From Streptomyces sp. GSL17-111 (GTDB taxonomy: Bacteria; Actinomycetota; Actinomycetes; Streptomycetales; Streptomycetaceae), in NCBI RefSeq assembly GCF_037911585.1, contig NZ_JBAJNS010000001.1, positions 1,611,001-1,675,000 on the forward strand: a DNA stretch of 64,000 nucleotides. The letters are read 5' to 3'. Shown in pieces: positions 45,355 to 54,094 of the stretch. The translations under genes were made by a program, and so were the position numbers. Each line of letters starts with the position of its first letter. Within the stretch, counting starts at the first letter, position 1. The notes under the pieces were generated by a model. The model did no database searches. It worked only from the letters and a program-made list of their open reading frames with translations, and was not told where the DNA came from.

Positions 45355-45839
45355 TGGTCCAGCTCCATCGTCTTGCGCAACTCGGTGCGGAGTTCGGGGG
45401 TGAGGACGTGCCCGGCCCGGCCCACGAACAGCGCCATGTGGTAGCCGATGACGTTCATGTCGCAGTCGGGGGTCGCGTACACGCCGAGCAGGGAGCCGTC
45501 GCTGATGGACATGACGAACAGCGCACCGCCCTCCATGGCGACCATGGTCTGCGTGACCCCGCCGCCGTCCATCAGACCGGCCGCCCCCGTGGTGAGCGAG
45601 CCCAGACCGGACACGATCGTGGCCAGGTCCGCGCTCGATCCTCTGGGCCCCGCGACGACCTGCGCGCCGTCCGGCCCGGCGCCGGACTGCGTGGGATCGG
45701 AGGACAGCAGGAGCAGTCCGTCGGAGGAGACCACGGCGACCGAACGGATGCCGGGGACCTCCTCGACCAGATTGGCCAGCAACCAGCGCAGGTTGTCGGC
45801 TTCGCTGCGGCGTGTGTCCGCGGTGGTGGACGCGTTCAC
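45351..45839 (-). CDS. cvnB: Conservon roadblock/LC7 protein CvnB
   Basis: A 162-residue roadblock/LC7-fold protein: LRWLLANLVEEVPGIRSVAV at the N-terminus, then VVSSDGLLLLSSD and VSGLGSLTTGAAGLM. Roadblock proteins bind small GTPases and regulate their activity (family knowledge). The GTG at 45839 overlaps the cvnA stop (GTGA) and the stop overlaps the cvnC start, so cvnA-B-C are translationally linked. Confidence 0.94.
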   Translation of the reverse strand: MNASTTADTRRSEADNLRWLLANLVEEVPGIRSVAVVSSDGLLLLSSDPTQSGAGPDGAQVVAGPRGSSADLATIVSGLGSLTTGAAGLMDGGGVTQTMVAMEGGALFVMSISDGSLLGVYATPDCDMNVIGYHMALFVGRAGHVLTPELRTELRKTMELDQ

Positions 45840-48800
45840 TGACGTGCCTCCTCGGTGCCACCCATGTCGTCCGCCGCCGGCCGGTCGTCGGACGGGTTCG
45901 GCCCGGCGGCCGGTTCCCCTCCGGTCCGGTCGGCGGACGGTTCGTCGGCGGCGATCCGCGCCGCCGCCTCGCGCAGGCCCTGGCGGGCCCCGCTCTGGAA
46001 GCCGCCGAGCCGCTTGCGCAGCTCGTCGGCGGTCACCCCGCTGCGGTCCGGGCCGCCAGTGGCACCGGACCGGGGGGCGGGACTGGTGAGGTGCGGGGTG
46101 CGCTTGGGCAACCCCTTGTCGGTGAGCCGACGCCCGGCGGGCTGCTCACCGCTCTCCTCGCGGGACGGCTGCGACTCGTCGACGGCGCGGGCGTGCTCGT
46201 CCGGCTCGGCGGGCTGCGCGGGCAGCCGCACCGCGGCGGACGGCGGCGCGGACGCGATGGGGTCGGCGGCGTGCTCAGGGTCGGCGGGGCCGGCGGCGTC
46301 CGCAGGGCCGGCGGCGTCCGCGACGGGCTCGTCCTGCCCGGGGGCCGCCTCGTGCTGCTCGGCGGCGGGGGCGGGCGGTTCGGCGTCCGGAGCGGAGTCG
46401 GCGTCGGGGTGCTCCGGAGCGGGATCGGGCAGCCGTCGGGCGGCGAGCCGGCGTCCGGGGCGCGGGGGCAGCGTGTTGGAGTTGGCCTCCGCCACCGAGC
46501 CCGGCATCCCGGTCGTCGTCTCCACCGCCGGCGCGGCGCCCGGAACGCCGGGCGCGGGGCGGTCGGGCAGGAGGGCGCGCGGCAGCACGGCCACGGCGGT
46601 GATGCCGCCCTGGCGCTGGGGCCGCAACTGCACCCGGATCCCGTGTCGGGCCGCGAGTCGGGCGACGACGTAGAGCCCGAGGCCGAGGCCCCCGGCCCCG
46701 TGCCCGTCCGGCTCGGGCGGACGACGGTCCCCCGGCTCCCCCAGCCGCTCGTTCAGCTCCACCAGACGGTCGGCGGCCATGCCGATGCCCTCGTCCTGGA
46801 CGGAGAGCATGACCTCGCCGTTCTCCAGCAACCAGCCGGAGAGCTCGACCCGGGCGTCCGGCGGCGAGAACGCGGTGGCGTTGTCGAGGAGTTCGGCGAC
46901 GAGGTGGCTGACGTCGTCCGCGGCGAACCCGGATACCTGGGCGTGCGGCGGCAGGGAGGTCAGCTCGACGCGCTCGTAGCGCTCGATCTCGCTGACCGAG
47001 GCCCGCAGGACGTCCAGCAGGGGGACGGGCTGCGGCTGGTGTCCGGCCGCGTGCTCGGAGCCGGCGAGCAGCAGGAGGTTCTCGCCGTGCCGCCGCATCC
47101 GCGTGGCCATGTGGTCCAGCGTGAAGAGGGTCTTCAGGCGCTCCGGCTCGTGCTCCTTCTCCTCCATGGACTCGATGAGTGCGAGCTGGCGCTCGACCAG
47201 GCCGAGGCTGCGCAGCGCGAGCTGGACGAAGGTGCCGTGCACGGCGCCGTCCCGGCCGGTCAGCTCGGCCCGCAGGGTCTCCTCTGCGGCCCGCAGGGCG
47301 TCCCGTTCGTCCCGCAGGGCCTCCTGCTCGGCCCGCAGGGCCTCCTTCTCGGACCGCAGCCGTGTGCACTCGGCGCCCAGGCGGTCCCGCTCGGCATCGC
47401 CCCCGGCCGTCGTCTCCTCGGCGGTGCGGGCCCGTTCGGTCAGCCCGGCCGCCGCGTCACGCAGGGTGTTGACGGCGCGCACGACGTCGGCGAACTCGTC
47501 GTTGCGGCCGGTGTACCGCACCGGTTCCTCGGCGACCGGATCGGCGGCCACCCGCATGCTGCCCCGGCGCACGGCGGCGAGCGGTCGGGCCATGGACCGG
47601 GCGGTGCTGATGCTCACGCCCGCCGCCAGCAGCACCGCCGCGCCGAGCAGGGCGATGCGGAGCTGGAGCGCGGTGACGTCGTCGTCCCGGAGCTGTTCGA
47701 GCCGGGCCACCTCGGCGCCGGCCAGGGCGGAGTGGACGCCCCGCATCCGGTCGATGCGGGTGGTGAGGGCGGAGGCGACGCGCTCCGGGCTGACGTCCAG
47801 CTCCTCGTCGGTCAGCTCGGGGCGGTCGGCGAGTTCGTCGAGGTAGGCCTCGGCCGTGGTGACGTCGGTGCCGTTGACGGTGCTGCCGAACGTCTCCCGG
47901 GTGCGGTCCGGGGCCAGCCGCTCGAAGTCGGCGAGGGCGCTCTGCTCGCGGACGCGGGCCGCCTGGGCGGCCGAGGCGAGGCGGCTGTCGCCGTCCTGCT
48001 CGGTGAGGACGCCCAGCAGCAGGCCCCGGGTGGCCGACGCCTGGGCGACGGCCCGTCCGAGGTGGGGCAGGGCGGCGGCGGTGTCGTCACCGGCACGGGC
48101 GGGCAGCTCCCGGGCGGCGGCCTCGGCCACGCCCCCGAGGGCGAGCACGATGTCGGTGTAGCCCGAGTGGGCCGCCTGCGCGTCCTTCGCCCCGCCGTCG
48201 GCGGCCTCGGCCTCCTGCCGCAGCTCGGGCAGACGGTCCAGCAGGGCCCGCACGTCGCTGGGGAGTTGTGCGCGCAGCTCGGCGACCTTCCGGTCCACCC
48301 GGGAGCGGGACGCCTCGTCGGTCTCCTCGTCCCCGGCCGAGACGGCACCGGAGTGGCGGACGCTGTGGTTGACGGTGGACGCGGCCCCGGACGTCCCGGT
48401 TCCCGTCGCGCCGGAGGTACCGGTGTCGCCGGGGGTGCCCGTGCCACCGACGGTGCCCGGGTCGGGGACGCCCGTACCGCCGGACTGAGCGGCGTCGGGG
48501 ACGCCGGTGCCGCCCGTCGCGGCGCCGGGTACACCCGGGTCGGGTACGCCCGGGTCCGGTGCCACCGCGCCGGGGACGTCGGCCTCGGGGACGTCCGGTG
48601 CGCTGTCGGCGCCGCGTTCGGCCAGCGCCCGGACGGTGTCGTCCCGCTCGTCGGCCACGGCGTGGGCGAGGGAGACCGCCCGGCGGGCCGTCTCGGCCCG
48701 GTCGACGAGCTCCTGCGCCTCCGCCACCTCGGACGTTCCGGTGACGATGCTGGGGACGCCGGCCGCCGCGACGGCGATCGTGCACAGGGCCACCGAGGCG

Positions 48801-48889
48801 AGCAGCCGGTTACGGACCCGGGCGCGGCGGCCGGGTGCCTCCTGGGGGGCGTCCTGCCGCTGACGGCGGCCGCCTCGAAGTCGCTGCAT
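45836..48889 (-). CDS. cvnA: Conservon sensor histidine kinase-like protein CvnA
   Basis: A membrane sensor of about 1017 residues. TM1 is near residue 28 (LLASVALCTIAVAAAGVPSI) and TM2 near 405 (IALLGAAVLLAAGVSI). Between them is an extracytoplasmic domain with an unusual Gly/Pro/Thr/Val-rich insert (about residues 100-165). A HAMP-like segment and a charged coiled coil follow (repeats of EALRAE and ERDALRA). The ATPase domain has LLDNATAFSPP (N box, about 665), DEGIGM and GGLGLGLYVVARLA. The C-terminal 270 residues are disordered, Pro/Ala-rich. A conserved phospho-His box is not obvious. The ATG at 48889 is chosen; an ATG at 48907 with AAGGAG very close is an alternative. Confidence 0.9.
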   Translation of the reverse strand: MQRLRGGRRQRQDAPQEAPGRRARVRNRLLASVALCTIAVAAAGVPSIVTGTSEVAEAQELVDRAETARRAVSLAHAVADERDDTVRALAERGADSAPDVPEADVPGAVAPDPGVPDPGVPGAATGGTGVPDAAQSGGTGVPDPGTVGGTGTPGDTGTSGATGTGTSGAASTVNHSVRHSGAVSAGDEETDEASRSRVDRKVAELRAQLPSDVRALLDRLPELRQEAEAADGGAKDAQAAHSGYTDIVLALGGVAEAAARELPARAGDDTAAALPHLGRAVAQASATRGLLLGVLTEQDGDSRLASAAQAARVREQSALADFERLAPDRTRETFGSTVNGTDVTTAEAYLDELADRPELTDEELDVSPERVASALTTRIDRMRGVHSALAGAEVARLEQLRDDDVTALQLRIALLGAAVLLAAGVSISTARSMARPLAAVRRGSMRVAADPVAEEPVRYTGRNDEFADVVRAVNTLRDAAAGLTERARTAEETTAGGDAERDRLGAECTRLRSEKEALRAEQEALRDERDALRAAEETLRAELTGRDGAVHGTFVQLALRSLGLVERQLALIESMEEKEHEPERLKTLFTLDHMATRMRRHGENLLLLAGSEHAAGHQPQPVPLLDVLRASVSEIERYERVELTSLPPHAQVSGFAADDVSHLVAELLDNATAFSPPDARVELSGWLLENGEVMLSVQDEGIGMAADRLVELNERLGEPGDRRPPEPDGHGAGGLGLGLYVVARLAARHGIRVQLRPQRQGGITAVAVLPRALLPDRPAPGVPGAAPAVETTTGMPGSVAEANSNTLPPRPGRRLAARRLPDPAPEHPDADSAPDAEPPAPAAEQHEAAPGQDEPVADAAGPADAAGPADPEHAADPIASAPPSAAVRLPAQPAEPDEHARAVDESQPSREESGEQPAGRRLTDKGLPKRTPHLTSPAPRSGATGGPDRSGVTADELRKRLGGFQSGARQGLREAAARIAADEPSADRTGGEPAAGPNPSDDRPAADDMGGTEEARQ

Positions 48890-49298
48890 CCCCACCCGTG
48901 CTCGCATTCTCCTTACCGCCGTCCCGGGGCGGCCCGGTAGGCGACTCCTACGGCGCGGCAGGGCGAACGGATCGACGCCACACCGCACAACGGCATACGA
49001 CCCTGCACGGGTCGTTCGGGCGCGGGTGGGACTTCCTCTTCCCGGCCACTCGAAAAAGTGAACCTCACCCGCGAGTTGCGGAACAACTCCGACCATTGTC
49101 GCCGTCATGGGCCACCGGCACACCAGGCTTGGAACCTTCGGCGGAGCGTGGAAGGATGCGCGCCCGCAGCGGCGCGGACCGCGCGATTCCGGCCGAATTG
49201 CGCGAAGTTCGGGGACCGGGTCCGGTCCGGACCCACCCGGTCGCGGGTCGGGGCCACCGCAGCGGGCCGCAGGGCCGGCGCTTCGGCACACTGAACGC
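48890..49298. other. Divergent intergenic region between cvnA and the PP2C-like gene
   Basis: 409 bases with no credible gene. It must hold the promoters of the conservon (minus) and the PP2C-like gene (plus). A small perfect inverted repeat, GAGTTG-CGGAA-CAACTC, lies at 49073-49089 and could be an operator. No clear consensus promoter is visible. Confidence 0.5.
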
Positions 49299-50096
49299 AT
49301 GCGCGTAGAGATGTCCACGCTCCCCGGCTCGGCCGAAGTCCCCAACCAGGACCACGTTTCGGCGGCGCTCCCCGCCTCGGGCACGGGCGGCGCCCTGGTC
49401 GTCCTGGACGGGGTGACTCCCCCCGCAGGGGACGACGGATGCCGCCACGGAGTGCCGTGGTACACCGCTCGACTGGCGGCCGGATTGCTCGAACTGTCCG
49501 GTTCGCGACGGGACATGACGCTGACCCAGTGCCTCGCGCGAGCAGTGGTCCATACCTCCGACGGACATCGCTCAACCTGTGACCTTTCTCACCCCAGGAC
49601 GCCGCAGGCAACCGTCGTCGTGGTGCGCTGGGACGACGAGACCGTCGAACACCTCGTGCTCTCCGACTCCGTCCTGCTCCTCGCCTCCCCGACGGGCACG
49701 GTGACGCCGGTCCTGGACCAGCGGCTGGATCCGGTGCGCGCGGCGGCGAGCGGGCTGCCCCGCGCCGAGCGGGCCGCCCGCATCGAGGCGCGGCGCAACG
49801 TCGCGGGTGGCTTCTTCACCGCCGCCGCGGACCCCTCCGTCGCCGAGCGGGCCGTCACGGGGACGACGCCCCGCGACCGGGTCAGCTCGCTGGCCGCGCT
49901 GACGGACGGCGCCACGCGCTGGACGGAGACGTTCGACCTCGGCGACTGGGCGGCCCTGCACACCGCGCTGTGTGAGCAGGGGCCCACGGCGGTGCTGCGC
50001 CGGGTGCGGGCGGCCGAGGCGGCCGACCCGGAGGGCGTCGACCATCCCCGGGGCAAGGCACGCGACGACGCGACGGCCGCCCTGGTGGTCTTCTGA
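49299..50096 (+). CDS. PP2C-like protein phosphatase
   Basis: A 265-residue protein with a reduced PP2C pattern: PNQDHVSAAL (motif 1 region), VVLDGVTPP (metal Asp-Gly), ALTDGATR (DG motif) and GKARDDATAALVVF at the C-terminus (the usual DDxT/N metal motif). The motif order and spacing fit short soluble PPM-type Ser/Thr phosphatases of Streptomyces. Loss of some canonical residues (DGVT for DGMG) means activity should not be assumed. The ATG at 49299 is used; a second ATG at 49311 is possible. It diverges from the conservon and converges on the MarR gene. Confidence 0.78.
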   Translation: MRVEMSTLPGSAEVPNQDHVSAALPASGTGGALVVLDGVTPPAGDDGCRHGVPWYTARLAAGLLELSGSRRDMTLTQCLARAVVHTSDGHRSTCDLSHPRTPQATVVVVRWDDETVEHLVLSDSVLLLASPTGTVTPVLDQRLDPVRAAASGLPRAERAARIEARRNVAGGFFTAAADPSVAERAVTGTTPRDRVSSLAALTDGATRWTETFDLGDWAALHTALCEQGPTAVLRRVRAAEAADPEGVDHPRGKARDDATAALVVF

Positions 50097-50103
50097 CCGC
50101 GCC

Positions 50104-50132
50104 TCCCCGGCCCCCGACGCCGCACCGGGGGA
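50104..50132. terminator. Weak bidirectional hairpin between PP2C-like and MarR genes
   Basis: TCCCCGG at 50104-50110 can pair with CCGGGGGA at 50125-50132 (6-7 bp, 14-base loop) between two convergent stops. Confidence 0.4.
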
Positions 50133-50585
50133 TCAGGCGTGCGGCTCCTGCGGAGCGTTCAGCCGGTGCAGGAGACGGGCCAGCTCGGCGATGTCCGCAC
50201 GCTCCCACCCGGCGAGCCGGCGCAGGTACCGCTCGCGCCGCACCCCGCGCACCCGGGCGAAACTGCGCCGCCCCTCGGGCGTCAGCTCGACCAGGAAGGC
50301 CCGGCCGTCGGCCGGGTCGGGGCTGCGGGCGAGCAGCCCCAGCCGCTCCAGGGCGGTGAGCTGACGGCTCATGGTCCCCTTGCCGACGCCGAAGTAGGCG
50401 GCGAGCGCGGTGGCGCGCTGCGCTCCCGTCTCGTCGAGTCGCAGCATGATCCCGTAGGCCGCCGGTTCCAGGTCGGGGTGGAGCTCGCGGGCCATCTCCC
50501 CCGAGGAGGCGCGCGCCCGGCGCAGGAGCACCGACAGTTCGCGTTCGAGGTCGAGCACCTCGGGGGCGGACCCCTCGTCGTCCAC
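50133..50585 (-). CDS. MarR-family transcriptional regulator
   Basis: A 150-residue winged-helix regulator. The recognition part is TALAAYFGVGKGTMSRQLTA, followed by LERLGLLARSPDPADGRAF (wing) and LTPEGRRSF, all diagnostic for MarR. Flanking helices should form the dimer interface. It starts with GTG at 50585. Targets are unknown; the rhomboid-like gene upstream on the same strand is separated by 219 bases and is not obviously co-transcribed. Confidence 0.93.
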   Translation of the reverse strand: MDDEGSAPEVLDLERELSVLLRRARASSGEMARELHPDLEPAAYGIMLRLDETGAQRATALAAYFGVGKGTMSRQLTALERLGLLARSPDPADGRAFLVELTPEGRRSFARVRGVRRERYLRRLAGWERADIAELARLLHRLNAPQEPHA

Positions 50586-50765
50586 GTCAGCTTCCCTTCA
50601 CCCACCGCTGCCGACCGGCGGGCGTCCCGTCCCGCGCGGTGCCGGAGGCCGTCCCGCCGCCGTCGCGTCCGGAGCCTTCCCGGCGGCGCCGGAGGCCAGT
50701 ATTTCGCAGCCGGGCGCGCCCGCACGCCGCCAGGGGTGGGCGGCTCGCCCCGGCCGGGGCCGACG

Positions 50766-50810
50766 CGGCCGGGGTCGGTGGGGCCGGGGTCGGTGGGGCC
50801 GGGCTCAGGC
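50766..50810. repeat. Three tandem copies of a 15-bp GC-rich repeat
   Basis: Two near-identical copies of GGGCCGGGGTCGGTG (50766-50780 and 50781-50795, the first starting with C) and a diverged third copy (50796-50810) that overlaps the stop of the rhomboid-like gene. Probably slippage-derived. Confidence 0.6.
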
Positions 50811-51659
50811 GGGGTGGGGGTGGGCGGCGGAGCCCTGGCGCTGGTAGCGGCGCAGGGGCAGCCAGAGCGCGATGCCGGTCAGCAGGGCCAGCAGGTGGCT
50901 CCAGTCCGTCACCGGGTCCTTGAGGGTGACGAGGTCGGACACGACCAGCGTGGCGAGGGCGCCCAGCAGGAGCCAGCGCGCCCACACCACGCGCAGCACA
51001 CCCGCGAGCGCGCCGGCGCAGGCCAGCACACCGCAGCTGATGCCGTAGTCCAGCCGGCTCAGCGAGGACTCCGGCAGGTGGTCGAGGGCGACGGCCGCCG
51101 CGACGGTGAGCTGGGTCGCGAGCGTCGCGAGGACGTGCCCGGCGACGAACACCGCCGCCGTGCGCCAGCCCCCGACCCGGCGCTCCAGGCCGGTCAGCGC
51201 GAAGACGAAGCCGAAGGCGACGGGGGCCAGCAGCGGCCCGTTGTAGAACATCGCGCTCGCCACGAGGACGAAGAGCGGCTCCTTGGACAGGTTCTGCACG
51301 TCCGTGCTGGAGCCGGCCAGCCAGCGCCCGACGACCTCCGGATCACCGAACTCCGTCAGCAGGGTGGTCGCGACCAGGAGCAGCAGGTAGCAGAACGTGA
51401 ACGGAGTGCCCTTGGGGTCGGGCAGCAGCCGGGCCAGGTGGCGGTGCGGCGGCAGGTGGGGCGGCTGGGGCGGTGTGCCCCGCCCCGACTCCGCACGACC
51501 GGAGCGGGCGCCCCGCCGGGCGTCCGCCGCGCCGCGCGCTTGCGTGCTCCCCTCGCCGCGCGGCCGGTCCTCGCCGGACCGCGCCCGGGACGTCCCGCCG
51601 GCCGTGCCGGTGTCGCGCTCGGTGGGCCGGGTGCGTGCCGTTCGTGCTGTGGTCCGCAT
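50805..51659 (-). CDS. Rhomboid-like integral membrane protein
   Basis: A 284-residue protein with a disordered Arg/Gly/Pro-rich cytosolic N-terminus of about 80 residues and about six membrane helices (for example TFCYLLLLVATTLL, APVAFGFVFALTGL, VFVAGHVLATLATQLTVAAA and WLLLGALATLVVSDL). A GxSxG motif (YGISCGVLA) and a later His in DWSHLLALLTG match the Ser-His dyad of rhomboid intramembrane proteases. The family is divergent, so protease activity is likely but not certain. The ATG at 51659 has GGGAG 8 bases upstream; the longer open frame is basic low-complexity sequence. Confidence 0.82.
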   Translation of the reverse strand: MRTTARTARTRPTERDTGTAGGTSRARSGEDRPRGEGSTQARGAADARRGARSGRAESGRGTPPQPPHLPPHRHLARLLPDPKGTPFTFCYLLLLVATTLLTEFGDPEVVGRWLAGSSTDVQNLSKEPLFVLVASAMFYNGPLLAPVAFGFVFALTGLERRVGGWRTAAVFVAGHVLATLATQLTVAAAVALDHLPESSLSRLDYGISCGVLACAGALAGVLRVVWARWLLLGALATLVVSDLVTLKDPVTDWSHLLALLTGIALWLPLRRYQRQGSAAHPHPA

Positions 51660-51898
51660 CGACGGGCTCCCTTCCGTGCGCGGGCACGTTCGCTGGCGTC
51701 GGGGCCGCCGCTCGCGTCCCGGTCCTCGGTCAATGTCAGTGGTCGACGCCACACCTGTCAACCGGCCGTAAGGGCATGTCATCGTACGCCGGACCCGGGG
51801 TGGACCCCGCCCGGAACAGGCCCGGCATGGCCCGGCGGCCCGCACCCCCTCTACGCTGCTGCCACACACCTCGGGGACGGCACAGGCAGGCGGGGCAG

Positions 51899-52663
51899 AT
51901 GGAGCACACGAACACGGCGCAGTCCCAGGGCGGCGCGGGCGCGGCGGCCACCCCCGGCGCGCAGCGGCGCATCCTGGTCGTCGAGGACGATCCGACGATC
52001 GTCGAGGCGATCGCCGCGCGGCTGCGCGCGGAGGGTTTCGCCGTGCAGACCGCCGCCGACGGACCGGCCGCGGTGTCGACCGCCGAGAGCTGGAACCCGG
52101 AGCTGCTGGTCCTGGACGTCATGCTCCCCGGCTACGACGGGCTGGAGGTGTGCCGCCGCGTGCAGGCGCGGCGCCCGGTGCCGGTACTCATGCTGACCGC
52201 CCGCGACGACGAGACGGACATGCTCGTGGGCCTCGGCGTCGGCGCGGACGACTACATGACGAAACCGTTCTCCATGCGGGAGCTGGCCGCCCGCGTGCAC
52301 GTCCTGCTGCGCCGCGTGGAGCGGGCGACGCAGGCGGCGGCCGTCCCCCCGGCGGGCTCGCTGCGCCTGGGCGAGCTGGAGATCGACCACGCACAGCGGC
52401 GTGTGCGGGTCACCGGCCAGGACGTGCACCTGACCCCCACCGAGTTCGACCTCCTGGTGTGCCTGGCCAACTCGCCGCGCGCGGTCCTCTCCCGCGAGCA
52501 GCTCCTGGCGGAGGTGTGGGACTGGTCCGACGCCTCGGGCACCCGCACCGTCGACAGCCACATCAAGGCGCTGCGCCGCAAGATCGGTGCCGAGCGCATC
52601 CGGACCGTGCACGGCGTCGGCTACGCGCTGGAGTCCCCCGCGCCGGCCGGCGACGGCGCCTGA
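51899..52663 (+). CDS. OmpR/PhoB-family response regulator
   Basis: A 254-residue regulator. The receiver domain begins RILVVEDDPTIV, with the phosphorylated Asp in LLVLDVMLPGYDG (about residue 72), the Thr in LMLTARDD and the Lys in DYMTKPFSM (about 120). The winged-helix domain has LTPTEFDLLVCLANSPR and TVDSHIKALRRKIG, ending VHGVGYALES. The ATG at 51899 is preceded by AGGCGGGGCAG. The histidine kinase gene begins 8 bases after its stop, so the two are a cognate pair. They sit directly upstream of kgd, but a link to carbon metabolism is only positional. Confidence 0.95.
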   Translation: MEHTNTAQSQGGAGAAATPGAQRRILVVEDDPTIVEAIAARLRAEGFAVQTAADGPAAVSTAESWNPELLVLDVMLPGYDGLEVCRRVQARRPVPVLMLTARDDETDMLVGLGVGADDYMTKPFSMRELAARVHVLLRRVERATQAAAVPPAGSLRLGELEIDHAQRRVRVTGQDVHLTPTEFDLLVCLANSPRAVLSREQLLAEVWDWSDASGTRTVDSHIKALRRKIGAERIRTVHGVGYALESPAPAGDGA

Positions 52664-52670
52664 CCGCCGG

Positions 52671-53786
52671 GTGAGCGGCTACCGGCCGACGGCCGGCCCC
52701 TCCGGATGCCGGGCCCGGGCCGAGCGGCCGTCCCTCAAGGCCAGGACCTGGGCCGCACTGCGCCACGTGGACCCGTTCCGGTCCGTGAAGGGCGCGCTCG
52801 GCTGGCTGGTCAGCGTCTCGGTCGGCATCACGACGTTCCTCATCGTGGTCGCGCTCAACGTGGCGATCGAGCTGCGCGTCATCGTCATCCTCGCGGTGAT
52901 CGCCTCGCTGCTGATCACGCAGTTCGTCGCGCAGCGCCTCGCGGCCCCGCTCGACGAGCTGACGGACGCGGCGCGCGCGATGGCCCGGGGCGACTACGCC
53001 CGCCGCGTCCAGTTCGACCGGCGGGACGAGCTGGGGGAGCTGGGTGCCACCTTCAACGTGATGGCGGCCGATCTGGAGGCGGCGGACCGGCACCGCAAGG
53101 AGCTCGTGGCGAACGTGTCGCACGAGCTGCGCACCCCCATCGCGGCCCTGCGCGCGGTGCTGGAGAACGTCGTGGACGGCGTGTCGCGGCCCGACCCGGA
53201 GACGATGATGACGGCCCTGCGGCAGACCGAGCGGCTCGGTGGCCTGGTCGAGCAGCTGCTCGACCTCTCCCGGCTCGACCACGGCGTCCTGCCGCTGCAG
53301 GCGCGACGCTTCGAGGTGTGGCCTTACCTGGCGAACGTGCTGAAGGAGGCCAACATGAGCAAGCGCCAGGGCCACGCGCGCACGGACGTGCACCTGCACC
53401 TGGACGTCTCCCCGCCGGAGCTGACCGCGCACGCGGACTCCGAGCGGCTGCACCAGGTGGTCACCAACCTCATCGACAACGCCGTCAAGCACAGCCCGGC
53501 GCACGGCCGCGTCACCGTCTCGGCCCGGCCCGGGCGGCAGCCGCAGGGGCTGGAGCTGGAGGTGCAGGACGAGGGACCGGGCATCCCCGAGCCGGACCGG
53601 GAGCGGGTCTTCGAGCGGTTCGGGCGGTCGGCGAGCGCCGACTCGGGGGACGGCGGCACCGGGCTCGGCCTGGCCATCGCCCGCTGGGCGGTGAACCTGC
53701 ACGGGGGCCGGATCAGGGTCGCGGAGTCCCCCCGGGGCTGCCGCATGGTCGTCACTCTTCCGGGTCTCGGTCGGCTGCCGGAGTGA
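52671..53786 (+). CDS. Sensor histidine kinase (cognate to upstream regulator)
   Basis: A 371-residue membrane kinase. Two hydrophobic segments lie close together (ALGWLVSVSVGITTFLIVVAL and VIVILAVIASLLITQF, about residues 42-85), leaving almost no extracytoplasmic domain. A HAMP domain follows (LAAPLDELTDAARAMARGDY), then the phospho-acceptor box VANVSHELRTPIAALR (His at about 149), N box LIDNAVKHSP, G1 DEGPGIPEPD, F box RVFERFGRS and G2 GTGLGLAIARW. Lack of an external loop suggests it senses a membrane or cytosolic signal. The GTG at 52671 is chosen; the ribosome-binding site is weak, consistent with coupling to the upstream gene. Confidence 0.94.
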   Translation: MSGYRPTAGPSGCRARAERPSLKARTWAALRHVDPFRSVKGALGWLVSVSVGITTFLIVVALNVAIELRVIVILAVIASLLITQFVAQRLAAPLDELTDAARAMARGDYARRVQFDRRDELGELGATFNVMAADLEAADRHRKELVANVSHELRTPIAALRAVLENVVDGVSRPDPETMMTALRQTERLGGLVEQLLDLSRLDHGVLPLQARRFEVWPYLANVLKEANMSKRQGHARTDVHLHLDVSPPELTAHADSERLHQVVTNLIDNAVKHSPAHGRVTVSARPGRQPQGLELEVQDEGPGIPEPDRERVFERFGRSASADSGDGGTGLGLAIARWAVNLHGGRIRVAESPRGCRMVVTLPGLGRLPE

Positions 53787-54094
53787 CGTAGGCTCGGCGA
53801 CGGCGCCGTCCGTCGGTGTCGGGGAGACGTCTCTTCGGCCACCCGGGTGTGAAACCCGCGTGAACCGGTAACGCCTTCGAAAGGCTGTGGCACTCGGTGG
53901 CCGCAGTCGTGGGCCGACGTACCCGGAGCAGGCAAAACCCAGTGTCTTTCCCACCTCCGCGCGCCCTGAAACACCGCTCCAGATGTGACGTGCGCGACGA
54001 CTGGCCGGTCCGGACTGCACCGAACGGCATCGGGGGCGTAGCCTTAATTCCCGCTGTCCACCACCATGTGAAGCGGAAGAGGGCGGTTGCCGCC
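53787..54094. other. Intergenic region upstream of kgd
   Basis: 308 bases with no gene. It should contain the kgd promoter, but I see no convincing -35/-10 pair. AT-richer spots occur at 53930-53945 and 54042-54052. Confidence 0.45.

Noticed and set aside
50766..50810. CRISPR or regulatory repeat array
   Set aside because: Only three 15-bp copies without spacers; best explained as a small tandem duplication.
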